Source: Paenibacillus phocaeensis
Lineage (GTDB): Bacteria > Bacillota > Bacilli > Paenibacillales > Paenibacillaceae
NCBI RefSeq assembly: GCF_900021165.1
Contig: NZ_FCOQ01000024.1
Coordinates: 27,661 to 89,822 of the forward strand
Length of the DNA stretch: 62,162 bases
Direction of reading: 5' to 3'
Position numbers and translations under genes: made by a program. Within the stretch, counting starts at the first letter, position 1. Every line of letters starts with the position of its first letter. The notes under the pieces are model-generated. The model searched no databases, was not told the DNA's origin, and worked only from the letters and a program-made list of their open reading frames with translations. Below, one piece after another: positions 1-7,195 of the stretch.

Positions 1-480
<480 letters not shown>

Positions 481-550
481 GGATGGAAGGAATCTCGAAC
501 CCGAAGGCGTCGAGGTCTTCCATCCAAGGTGTTTGACTTGCTCATTTAAA

Positions 551-612
551 CAAACTGACGAGATTTAAAATCTCAGTTTATTACTCACTCGTTGTTCAGT
601 TTTCAAAGATCA
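551..612 (-). other. rRNA leader: processing stem and boxA-like block
   Basis: Upstream of the 16S 5' end on the minus strand is the block TTTGAAAACTGAACAAC (about 591-607), which is conserved in Bacillales rRNA leaders and spacers and resembles the boxA antitermination/processing region. Next to it, 551-579 forms an inverted repeat (AAACTGACGAGATTT against AAATCTCAGTTT), a likely processing stem. Both assignments come from similarity to known leaders. Confidence 0.6.
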
Positions 613-650
613 ACTTCGTTTGCTACCGGCCATTTCAGCGCCGGAAGACT

Positions 651-680
651 ATTATATCATTTCAGCAAGCTTTGAAACAA
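651..680 (-). promoter_or_regulatory. Candidate rrn promoter (proximal, P2-like)
   Basis: On the minus strand a perfect TATAAT (651-656) sits 18 nt from TTGTTT (675-680). It is about 170 nt upstream of the 16S 5' end, a normal distance for an rRNA promoter. The -35 is only a half match, so this is tentative. Confidence 0.45.
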
Positions 681-734
681 GAAGTAAATTCTGCCATTTC
701 ACTCACCGCCTACCGTTTAATCGGCAGGACATTT

Positions 735-764
735 AATATAACATGGGAACGAGCTTCGATTCAA
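735..764 (-). promoter_or_regulatory. Candidate rrn promoter (distal, P1-like)
   Basis: On the minus strand TATATT (735-740) is separated by 18 nt from TTGAAT (759-764). Bacillales rRNA operons often carry two tandem promoters, and this would be the distal one. It is supported by sequence match only. Confidence 0.35.
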
Positions 765-769
765 GCGTA

Positions 770-1063
770 AGTTTTTTCCAATGTAAGTATTCCTAAGCCT
801 TCTTAACGCTCTGACGGGCCAGTAATGCAACAGCTTGAGACTGCTACTTAACGGGCCGGATTATGAATATATCACGACTTCAACCTCACAAGCAAGCAGA
901 AAATATTCCCAACTCCCGCCTTCATCCGTGAGACTCTCCTTGCAGAATCATCGGCAGCTCATAGCAGCCGCGCTCATTCAAGAACTGATGACATGAAGGG
1001 AGAGACATCCGGACCACGCATTAGGGCTGTCCCTCTTATCCTCCATCAGTTGACGGAAATCGC
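770..1063. other. Intergenic stretch with no recognised feature
   Basis: Between the rrn promoters and the terminator of the small gene at 1151 I see no convincing open reading frame, tRNA or riboswitch. The sequence is not obviously repetitive. Confidence 0.5.
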
Positions 1064-1132
1064 AAAAAACCGGCGAGCGTTGCCCGCACCTGAGGACTGC
1101 CTCCTGATCTGAGCCCGCTGCCGGCTTTTTTC
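1064..1132 (-). terminator. Terminator-like hairpin after the small gene
   Basis: The minus strand downstream of the 1151 stop has a GC-rich interrupted stem (GCCGGCAGCG against CGCTCGCCGG) followed by TTTTTT. The other strand also ends in a T run, so it may act in both directions. The loop is long (about 40 nt), which lowers confidence. Confidence 0.5.
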
Positions 1133-1150
1133 ACAACTCGCCCGGTTGTG

Positions 1151-1420
1151 TTATGAATTCAATTGATCTTCCGCTTCCGCCAATGCTGCCTGGTCTTCGG
1201 CCAAATCCTCCTTGGCCCGCTCCATCGGCTCGGTGTTCATCCGGCCGTCGGCCTGGGCGATGGCGTTTTCCGCTTTTTCGATTGCGTTGCGGGCCCCTTC
1301 CACCGTTTCGTTGCTCGGATGCGATTGAGCTTGGGTTACCGCGCGATGCGCTTTCTTAACCGACTGCTGCGCGAGTGAGATCGGATTTTGTGATTGCATG
1401 CTAGAAAATGGGTTTTCCAT
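1151..1420 (-). CDS. Small conserved coiled-coil protein, function unknown
   Basis: This 89-residue protein begins MENPFSSM. It is rich in Ala, Glu, Gln and Lys, with a heptad-like helical body (VKKAHRAV, AIEKAENAI, RAKEDLAEDQAAL), so a single alpha-helical or coiled-coil bundle is likely. There is no signal peptide or membrane segment. I chose the ATG at 1418-1420 because GGAGG lies 7 nt upstream; the longer in-frame TTG start would overlap that ribosome site. The style resembles small proteins of spore-forming Bacillales, but I do not recognise the family. It is monocistronic, between the rrn leader and a palindromic intergenic region. Confidence 0.7.
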   Translation of the reverse strand: MENPFSSMQSQNPISLAQQSVKKAHRAVTQAQSHPSNETVEGARNAIEKAENAIAQADGRMNTEPMERAKEDLAEDQAALAEAEDQLNS

Positions 1421-1711
1421 GTTCAGCCTCCTCAAGCGATAATGAGGTTAGGATGCGAAAATAAAGCTGAAATCATGCACGAAACCGCATCCCCCCCGCC
1501 GGAACGTCCGCTCCTCGAGTACAAGCCACTCCATGCGCCGAATCTGCGTCGTAACCATCAGCACGTGAAAACCAAGCCATGCTGACATTTCATCGTCAAT
1601 TGGATCAACCTCCGCAGTCGCCCTATGCCATACACAATCTCACGGCCTCGGAATCATGCAGACGGGATGCTAAACCCTTGGCCTGCAGCATGACGCTCCC
1701 GATTGCGCAAC

Positions 1712-1897
1712 TTTAGCGGAACGTAGAGCCGTTATTTGAACATTCCCCGGTCATTTCCCGCTTTAACGGAACCAGAAGCCGCTATTTGCCGACAAATGGA
1801 GCTGCTGGAGCCAATTTCGCCCTCATAAGGTCTCCTCGTTCCGTTAGAACTCGCCGTCTCGTGTTTGCAGCCAAATAACGTCTTTCAGTTCCGTCAG
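1712..1897. repeat. Palindromic intergenic element, locus A (two forward, two inverted copies)
   Basis: Two forward copies of a 27-nt core (1712-1738, 1762-1788; pattern TTTARCGGAAC..AGA..CGYTATTTG) are followed by two inverted copies (1824-1846, 1871-1897). Spacing is 50 nt in the left arm and 51 nt in the right, and the centre near 1804 is itself self-complementary (GGAGCTGCTGGAGCC). The whole is an imperfect palindrome of about 186 bp. The same layout recurs at 20980, 51366 and 60184. From 1421 to 1711 I see nothing recognisable. Confidence 0.8.
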
Positions 1898-1903
1898 CGA
1901 AGC

Positions 1904-2095
1904 GTCCTTCGTATCCTTCATGTCCGTGGCGACCGTGGTGTCCTTAATGTCCATGGCGACCGTGGCGACCGTGGTGTCCTTCACGTCCATGGCGACCTGG
2001 CATCCTTGGCATCCTTGGCGACTTGGCGTCCTTGGCATCTTTAGCGTCCTTCACGTCCGTGACGTCCTTCTCGTCCTTGACATCATCCCTGGCGT
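1904..2095. repeat. Degenerate 9-bp minisatellite
   Basis: About 21 imperfect tandem copies of a 9-nt unit (GTCC-T/G-T-G/C-R-Y) run from the end of palindrome A to just before the aminopeptidase promoter. Because 9 is a multiple of 3, every frame stays partly open and gives repetitive translations (for example KDAKDAKD on the minus strand). I treat those as artefacts of the repeat. The tract has no known function. Confidence 0.75.
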
Positions 2096-2100
2096 CCTTT

Positions 2101-2129
2101 TTTCGCTCCCTGCGCTTTTCTGCTACAAT
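2101..2129 (+). promoter_or_regulatory. Candidate promoter of the aminopeptidase gene
   Basis: TACAAT at 2124-2129 is a good -10, 50 nt upstream of the ATG. The -35 region at a 17-nt distance (TTTCGC) is poor. The promoter abuts the minisatellite, so repeat-length change could alter spacing upstream of it. Confidence 0.4.
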
Positions 2130-2178
2130 AAAGTTGTTTGTACATACGCAATCTGAGCATACGGAAGGAGTTATAGCG

Positions 2179-3408
2179 ATGGAAGCTTTCGAGGTTCTCC
2201 TTGAAAAATACGCCGAACTGGTCATCCGGGTCGGTGTCAATATTCAGCGCGGTCAAAACCTGATGTTGACCGCGCCGCTGGAAACCGTAGACTTTACACG
2301 TCGGCTGGTGGCCAAAGCCTATGATGCCGGAGCCAAATACGTCCACGTCGATTGGGAGGACGAGCAAGTGACCCGCATCCGCTACGAACATGCGGCAGAT
2401 GAAACCTTGTCCTACTATCCGCAGTGGCTTGCCGATATGGCCGAGCAATTCGGGGAGGAAGGCGGCGCGATTCTTCGGATTAAAGTGCCGGATCCGGAGC
2501 TGTTCCAAGGCATTCCTTCGTCCAAGGTTTCTGCCGCGGTCAAAGCGGCGGCCAGAGCACGCGAGAAGCATTCCGCCCAAACGCGCAACAACCGGATCAC
2601 CTGGTCACTGATCAAAGCGCCAACCAAGGCGTGGGCGAATAAAGTGTATGCCGATCTGCCTGAAGAGCAGCGTATCCCGGCTATGTGGGAAGCCGTGTTC
2701 CAGATGAACCGCGTTGACCGCGAAGATCCGATCGCCGCTTGGCGCGAGCACATCGAGCAACTGAAAGAAAGACAAGAGCATATGAACGCCAAACGTTACA
2801 AGAAGCTGCATTATCGCGCTCCGGGCACCGATCTTCACGTTGAGCTGCCCGAGGGCTATCTCTGGCTGGGCGGCGGTGATTACAATGCGGCCGGCAACTA
2901 TTTCGTCGCCAATATGCCAACCGAGGAGATCTACTCGATGCCGCATCGCACAGGCGTGAACGGCACCGTAGCCAGCACGATGCCGCTGAATTTGAACGGC
3001 CAGCTCGTGGAAGGCCTGACGTTGACGTTCAAAGACGGCAAAGTAGTCAGCTACGATGCGACATCCGGCCGGGATCATCTGGAGAACCTGCTCAGTACGG
3101 ACGAAGGCGCGATGCATCTGGGGGAAATCGCCCTGGTGCCGCATAACTCGCCGATCTCCCGGTTGAACCGGATATTCTACAATACCGGAATCGACGAGAA
3201 CGCCTCTTGCCATTTCGCTTTGGGCAGCGCCTATCCGGTGAATATCGAAGGCGGTGCCAAGCTTAGCAAGGAAGAGCTGCTGGCAAAAGGCGCCAACGTC
3301 AGTCTTACGCATGTCGACTTCATGATCGGCTCCGCGGAGCTTGATATTGACGGCGAACTGCCCGATGGTACCATCGAGCCGGTATTCCGCCAAGGGAACT
3401 GGGCGTGA
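2179..3408 (+). CDS. M29 family metal-dependent aminopeptidase (AmpS/PepS type)
   Basis: This is a 409-residue cytoplasmic aminopeptidase that removes N-terminal residues from peptides, probably as a dimer with two metal ions. The family length is about 410. The sequence keeps the metal-site blocks: an acidic residue in LPEGYLWLGG, Glu in MHLGEIALV, His in NASCHFALGSAYP, and His/Asp in LTHVDFMIGS. I chose the ATG at 2179 because GGAAGGAG lies 8 nt upstream; the open frame extends further left only through the 9-bp minisatellite. It is followed directly by a strong shared terminator. Function is assigned from family motifs; substrate range is unknown. Confidence 0.93.
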   Translation: MEAFEVLLEKYAELVIRVGVNIQRGQNLMLTAPLETVDFTRRLVAKAYDAGAKYVHVDWEDEQVTRIRYEHAADETLSYYPQWLADMAEQFGEEGGAILRIKVPDPELFQGIPSSKVSAAVKAAARAREKHSAQTRNNRITWSLIKAPTKAWANKVYADLPEEQRIPAMWEAVFQMNRVDREDPIAAWREHIEQLKERQEHMNAKRYKKLHYRAPGTDLHVELPEGYLWLGGGDYNAAGNYFVANMPTEEIYSMPHRTGVNGTVASTMPLNLNGQLVEGLTLTFKDGKVVSYDATSGRDHLENLLSTDEGAMHLGEIALVPHNSPISRLNRIFYNTGIDENASCHFALGSAYPVNIEGGAKLSKEELLAKGANVSLTHVDFMIGSAELDIDGELPDGTIEPVFRQGNWA

Positions 3409-3429
3409 ACCACATCCTTCTCAATACTC

Positions 3430-3480
3430 AATAAGCAAAGCTCTCCTCCCCGCCAAGCGGAAAGGAGAGCTTTGCTTATT
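3430..3480. terminator. Strong bidirectional terminator shared by convergent genes
   Basis: AATAAGCAAAGCTCTCCT pairs perfectly with its complement at 3463-3480 around a short loop. It terminates the aminopeptidase gene on the plus strand. On the minus strand it contains the stop codon (3476-3478) of the MerR-type gene, so the terminator begins inside that coding sequence. Confidence 0.85.
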
Positions 3481-4237
3481 TCATCCCGGTATAGATGTGA
3501 ACCGCATCCCGCAGGAACTCGGCCGTGCCCGGCTGGTCCTTGTCGTAATAAGCTTTGAAGCGCTCATCGTCGACGTACATTTGCGCCAGTCCGGCATGAG
3601 CCTCCTTGCTGTATTCGTTCCAATAGAACGTCAGCCACTGCTTATGCAGCTCGACAGCCTTCTGGGCCAGCTCGCCGGAAGGATCGCCCGTCTTGAAGGC
3701 CTCGGCCAGCGTGGCGTTCACTTCGTTTGCCAACTGCGTAACCTTCTCGTATTCTTCTTCGGTCATGTTCATCAGCTTCCGATTGGACTCCTGCACCTTG
3801 GCTTCACCGTATTTTTCGCGGATCTCCCGGCCATATTTCTGCTCGTTCTCCTCGATCAGCTGTTTTTTGAAGCCTTCGAATTTTTCTGGATCACTCATCG
3901 TCATTCTCCCTTCCTGTGACGCCATCGTTTTCTCCACATTGGCAATTAACGCGTCCAATTGCTTGCGTTTGTCAAGGAGCTGGTTTCGGTGTTCCCTCAG
4001 CGCACGGGCGCTGTCAAAGCCGGGATCGGTCACGATGGACCGAATATCCTCCAAGCTTAAGCCAAGCTCCCGGTAGAATAAGATTTGCTGCAGCAAATCC
4101 ACTTCCCGCTGCCCGTAAATACGGTACCCCGACGAGTTCGTTCTTGCCGGCTTCAGAAGGCCGATCTCATCGTAATATCGCAGCGTCCGGGTGCTAACCC
4201 CGGCAAGGCGGCCCAGCTTCTGAATGGTGTATTCCAT
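3476..4237 (-). CDS. MerR family regulator with TipAS domain (Mta-like)
   Basis: This 253-residue regulator has an N-terminal MerR winged helix (residues about 2-70, with STRTLRYYDEIGLLKP and SGYRIYG), a dimerisation coiled coil (about 75-110) and a C-terminal TipAS ligand-binding domain. The length matches B. subtilis Mta (257), which activates multidrug efflux genes, and TipAL. The ATG at 4235-4237 has AGGAGGT 7 nt upstream; the longer track start would leave no ribosome site. Its own promoter is of the stretched MerR type (4261-4291), so autoregulation is expected. No efflux gene lies beside it, so the target is probably elsewhere or itself. Confidence 0.92.
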   Translation of the reverse strand: MEYTIQKLGRLAGVSTRTLRYYDEIGLLKPARTNSSGYRIYGQREVDLLQQILFYRELGLSLEDIRSIVTDPGFDSARALREHRNQLLDKRKQLDALIANVEKTMASQEGRMTMSDPEKFEGFKKQLIEENEQKYGREIREKYGEAKVQESNRKLMNMTEEEYEKVTQLANEVNATLAEAFKTGDPSGELAQKAVELHKQWLTFYWNEYSKEAHAGLAQMYVDDERFKAYYDKDQPGTAEFLRDAVHIYTGMK

Positions 4238-4260
4238 GTGCTCACCTCCTGACAAATCTC

Positions 4261-4291
4261 ATGATAAACGTTGACGTTACGTGAAGGTCAA
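4261..4291 (-). promoter_or_regulatory. MerR-type promoter and operator with 19-bp spacer
   Basis: On the minus strand TTGACC (4286-4291) and TATCAT (4261-4266) are separated by 19 bp, the overlong spacer typical of MerR-activated promoters. The spacer carries the dyad TTGAC-N11-GTCAA (4271-4291) around ACGT. This closely resembles TipA/Mta operators, so the downstream regulator very likely binds here. Confidence 0.85.
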
Positions 4292-4311
4292 TTCCTTTTT
4301 TCAAAAAAAAT

Positions 4312-5385
4312 TCAAGCCCAGCTCGGACGGCCTGCAATCACCGTCTCTCCGGTGCGAGCTGCCTGTTCAATCCTCATCCCGAGATAATGATCCTGCGCCG
4401 CTTCCCATAACCCGTAAAAAGCCGGTCCGCCTTGAGCAAATACGCCCATCTTCTCCAGGCAGGCTGCAATCGCCAGCTCGTCATCGTATAATCTGGCCGG
4501 CGCATACGGATTCGTATACAGCCACTGCTCTCCGCATAAGATGCCGTGCAGATAATATCCTTCCTGGTTCTCCTGCTCCCCTTTGTTAACCCGCTTGAAC
4601 TCCATCTGCAGCGGAAGGGTATCCTCCTGCTGGATCAATACCCGCGAGTCGAAGATTTCTCCCCGTTCTCCGCGAACGCAGCAATGATTCGAGCGGATCC
4701 AGGAGCGATGCTGATCGCGGGTGAAATCGTAAATCCCCAGCCGATCTCCGAAATCCAGCCAGGCCAGCTCTCTGACGGAGGGGACAAGCCGGTCTTCCTC
4801 AGGAGGACCGCTTCGCGTCGGTCCCTGCACCCAGCTCGTCTCAAACCGCATCGCCCGGATCTGCACCTCTTCGAAGCCCACTCCCAGCAGCCGGCGAATC
4901 AGGCTGACGCCATGGTACAAATGGGAGACCGATACAGTTGCCTCCGTGATTCTCCCGAGCCGGCCCGATTCGATCAATCGGAGACGAGCTTGTTGGATTG
5001 GATGCAGATGATATTGCTCCGCGACCTGGATTGGTGCGCTGCTCCCGCCGAGCCGCGAATGCAACAGCTCCAGCCCCGCGAGGTCTGCAGCCGGCGGCGT
5101 TTCCGAGAGGACGGGAATTCCCGTCTCGGCCAATTGCAGCAAATAAGGCAGCATCTCCGTGCCGCTGACCGACAGGACGATAAAATCCTGCTGCTCCTGC
5201 TGCAGCAGAGCTTCCACGGAGCGGTACGTCCGCACCCCCCATTGCCGCTCCATCATCAGCGCCTTGGCTTCATCACGAACGACCAGTCCGCCGAGCTGAA
5301 ATCGATCCGGCAGCGCCCGGGCGATCCGTAAATAATATTGGGCCCGAAAGCCCGCCCCGCCGATAAGACTAAAAGTGACCGCCAT
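4312..5385 (-). CDS. Gfo/Idh/MocA-type oxidoreductase with altered EKP motif
   Basis: This 357-residue protein has an N-terminal Rossmann fold (FSLIGGAGFRAQYYLRIA) and the C-terminal alpha/beta domain of Gfo/Idh/MocA NAD(P)-dependent sugar dehydrogenases (VAEQYHLHPIQQARLRLIESGRLGRI). The canonical EKP, whose Lys contacts cofactor and substrate, reads SETPPAAD at about residue 95, so the usual Lys is absent. It is the last gene of the glucuronoxylan cluster, downstream of the YesM/YesN pair, and GAGGAGGG precedes its ATG. A role in uronate or methylglucuronate metabolism is inferred from position only. It could be a non-catalytic or mechanistically altered family member. Confidence 0.85.
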   Translation of the reverse strand: MAVTFSLIGGAGFRAQYYLRIARALPDRFQLGGLVVRDEAKALMMERQWGVRTYRSVEALLQQEQQDFIVLSVSGTEMLPYLLQLAETGIPVLSETPPAADLAGLELLHSRLGGSSAPIQVAEQYHLHPIQQARLRLIESGRLGRITEATVSVSHLYHGVSLIRRLLGVGFEEVQIRAMRFETSWVQGPTRSGPPEEDRLVPSVRELAWLDFGDRLGIYDFTRDQHRSWIRSNHCCVRGERGEIFDSRVLIQQEDTLPLQMEFKRVNKGEQENQEGYYLHGILCGEQWLYTNPYAPARLYDDELAIAACLEKMGVFAQGGPAFYGLWEAAQDHYLGMRIEQAARTGETVIAGRPSWA

Positions 5386-5440
5386 GCCTGCTTCCCTCCT
5401 CTACGATCTCACGCCAATTGGTTAAACCGAGGCGCTTTTC

Positions 5441-5455
5441 CGAAAACGCTCTCAT
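5441..5455 (-). promoter_or_regulatory. Possible catabolite-response element (cre)
   Basis: On the minus strand ATGAGAGCGTTTTCG matches the CcpA consensus WTGNNANCGNNNNCW at all but the last position. It lies between the response regulator and the oxidoreductase gene, which would suit carbon catabolite repression of the last gene. One short match only. Confidence 0.4.
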
Positions 5456-5508
5456 TTCCACAAATCCGCTTCGACAGCCGGCAGAACCTCCTCTCTCCCC
5501 TAGTTTCT

Positions 5509-7128
5509 TTATTTAATCAAATCAGTTGGGTTCATGCCGGTAATTTTTTTAAATAATGTGCTAAAATACGGCACGTTTTTGTAGCCCACTCGCTCCGCAA
5601 CCTCATAAACAAGCATATTGCGCTCCAGCAGTAGCTCGCGCGCTTTCTCGATCCGCACCCGGGTCAGGTAGGTGTTGAACGTTTCGCCGGTCATATTTTT
5701 GAAAATGATCGACAAGTGATTGCGGGAGATGTAGAGCTTCTCCGACAATTCCGCCAACGTAATGTCCTCGGCATAATGCTCGTGGATATAGCCGGTCATG
5801 TAATCCACCACCTGCCGGTGCTTGCTGTTCCCGCGCCATTCGCGGCTGGTGCAGATCAGGGTGATTTTGTCCGACAGCCATTCCGTGAGTTGCTCCGGGT
5901 CGGTTAACCCAACCAGTTCCCTGGTGATCTGATCGCCGGGCACGAGGTCATTGAGCAGGACGCCCGTTTCATACAGACAATACGTAAATACGCCCCACAG
6001 CTCGCAGGCAAGAATTTGCACCGCTTCAGGGGTCATCGCCTTCTGCAGCTCCAGCCGGCTGAGGTAATCCGCCACCAGCTTCTTCGCCTCGGCTTCCTGA
6101 GATCCTTTCAACGCAGACGCCAATTCCACATAGAACTTCACCGAAAATAAATTCGCCGCTGCCGCGTTCCTATCTTCGTCTTCTCGATAAGCGTACAGCG
6201 CATACGCCGGGTCCCGCCGTCCCGTCCTCATGTCAATGGCGCGGAACGCTTCTTCCGTCGAGTCCGGAATAGTCTGCCATTGCAGCTTGACGCTTCCGAT
6301 CCCCACGCGTACAACCAGCTTAAGATAGCTGCGAATCGCGTCGATCAGCTTCACGCCCAGCTCATGCAGCTTCGGCTCCAGCAGCTCTAGCGGCTCATGG
6401 CTCCGCGGATGGACCAGCAATACGGCTCTCGTGCTGTGCAGCTCGATATATTCCAGGGTTCCGAACATTTTCCGCGCCACCTCGCAGGCAATATTGCGGA
6501 TCGCAAACCGGAACAGGTTCCAGTCGGACAGGGAAAATTCGCTGACGCGAGCATCTCTGACGAGGTCGATGCCAACGGTGACATGGCGGCACTCCGTCCA
6601 ATACCGATACGGTTCCGGGAGCCGGCCTTCCTCGCGGTAGGAGCTGTCCAGCGTTCCCACAACCGCCGAGCGCACCCACTCCTTTTCTATGAAAGGTTCG
6701 TACAAACTCAGCTTCCGTTCCATTTCGCCTTGTTTCTGCCGATTCTCTTCCTCCTGGGCCAGCTCGCCGATGACCTTCGTCAAGATCGTCTTCAGCGAGG
6801 GGACGCTGATCGGCTTGGAGACATAGTCGCTGACATTAAAGCGCAGCGCTTGCCGGGCATGCTCAAAATCCGAATAGCCGCTGAAAATAATGACCTTTCC
6901 GTTGTACCCTTCTTTTCGCAGCTGTTCAATCATATCGATGCCGTTCATCGCTGGCATATAAATGTCCGTAATGATGATATCCGGATCCGTCTCTCGAACC
7001 ACATTCAGCCCGTCTGCGCCGTTCTGCGCTTCTCCCACCCATTTCGCCCCCAACTGCTCCCAGGGGATTGCGCGTTTCATCCCTTGCAGCACTTGGCGTT
7101 CATCATCAATGATGGCGATTTTCCACAC
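5509..7128 (-). CDS. YesN-type response regulator, receiver plus AraC HTH
   Basis: This 539-residue regulator has a receiver domain at residues 1-120 (acidic pair DD at 8-9, phosphoacceptor Asp55 in TDIYMP, Lys in SKPIS), a long linker of unknown fold, and an AraC-type double HTH at the C terminus (LAELSEKLYISRNHLSIIFK and VAERVGYKNVPYFSTLFKKITG). I prefer the GTG at 7126-7128: AAGGAGG lies 9 nt upstream and the start then reads MWKIAIIDDE as in the family, whereas the ATG two codons earlier is only 3 nt from the ribosome site. It pairs with the kinase 61 nt upstream. It likely activates the transporter/aguA operon in response to oligosaccharide. Confidence 0.95.
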   Translation of the reverse strand: MWKIAIIDDERQVLQGMKRAIPWEQLGAKWVGEAQNGADGLNVVRETDPDIIITDIYMPAMNGIDMIEQLRKEGYNGKVIIFSGYSDFEHARQALRFNVSDYVSKPISVPSLKTILTKVIGELAQEEENRQKQGEMERKLSLYEPFIEKEWVRSAVVGTLDSSYREEGRLPEPYRYWTECRHVTVGIDLVRDARVSEFSLSDWNLFRFAIRNIACEVARKMFGTLEYIELHSTRAVLLVHPRSHEPLELLEPKLHELGVKLIDAIRSYLKLVVRVGIGSVKLQWQTIPDSTEEAFRAIDMRTGRRDPAYALYAYREDEDRNAAAANLFSVKFYVELASALKGSQEAEAKKLVADYLSRLELQKAMTPEAVQILACELWGVFTYCLYETGVLLNDLVPGDQITRELVGLTDPEQLTEWLSDKITLICTSREWRGNSKHRQVVDYMTGYIHEHYAEDITLAELSEKLYISRNHLSIIFKNMTGETFNTYLTRVRIEKARELLLERNMLVYEVAERVGYKNVPYFSTLFKKITGMNPTDLIK

Positions 7129-7195
7129 CCTCATCTACCTCCTTGACTGTTCTCCCAGATGCTCTATCGTATCGGACACCGGACACGACACACGG

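Noticed and set aside
1394..1585. 63-codon plus-strand open frame
   Set aside because: No ribosome site, overlaps the start and ribosome site of the minus-strand small gene, and no recognisable product.
1844..2240. Overlapping open frames on both strands with repetitive products (KDAKDAKD, MSVATVVS)
   Set aside because: They arise from the 9-bp minisatellite, whose unit length keeps all frames open; no ribosome site or recognisable domain supports translation.
2605..3393. 262-codon minus-strand open frame
   Set aside because: Exact antisense of the M29 aminopeptidase, with codon composition mirroring the real gene.
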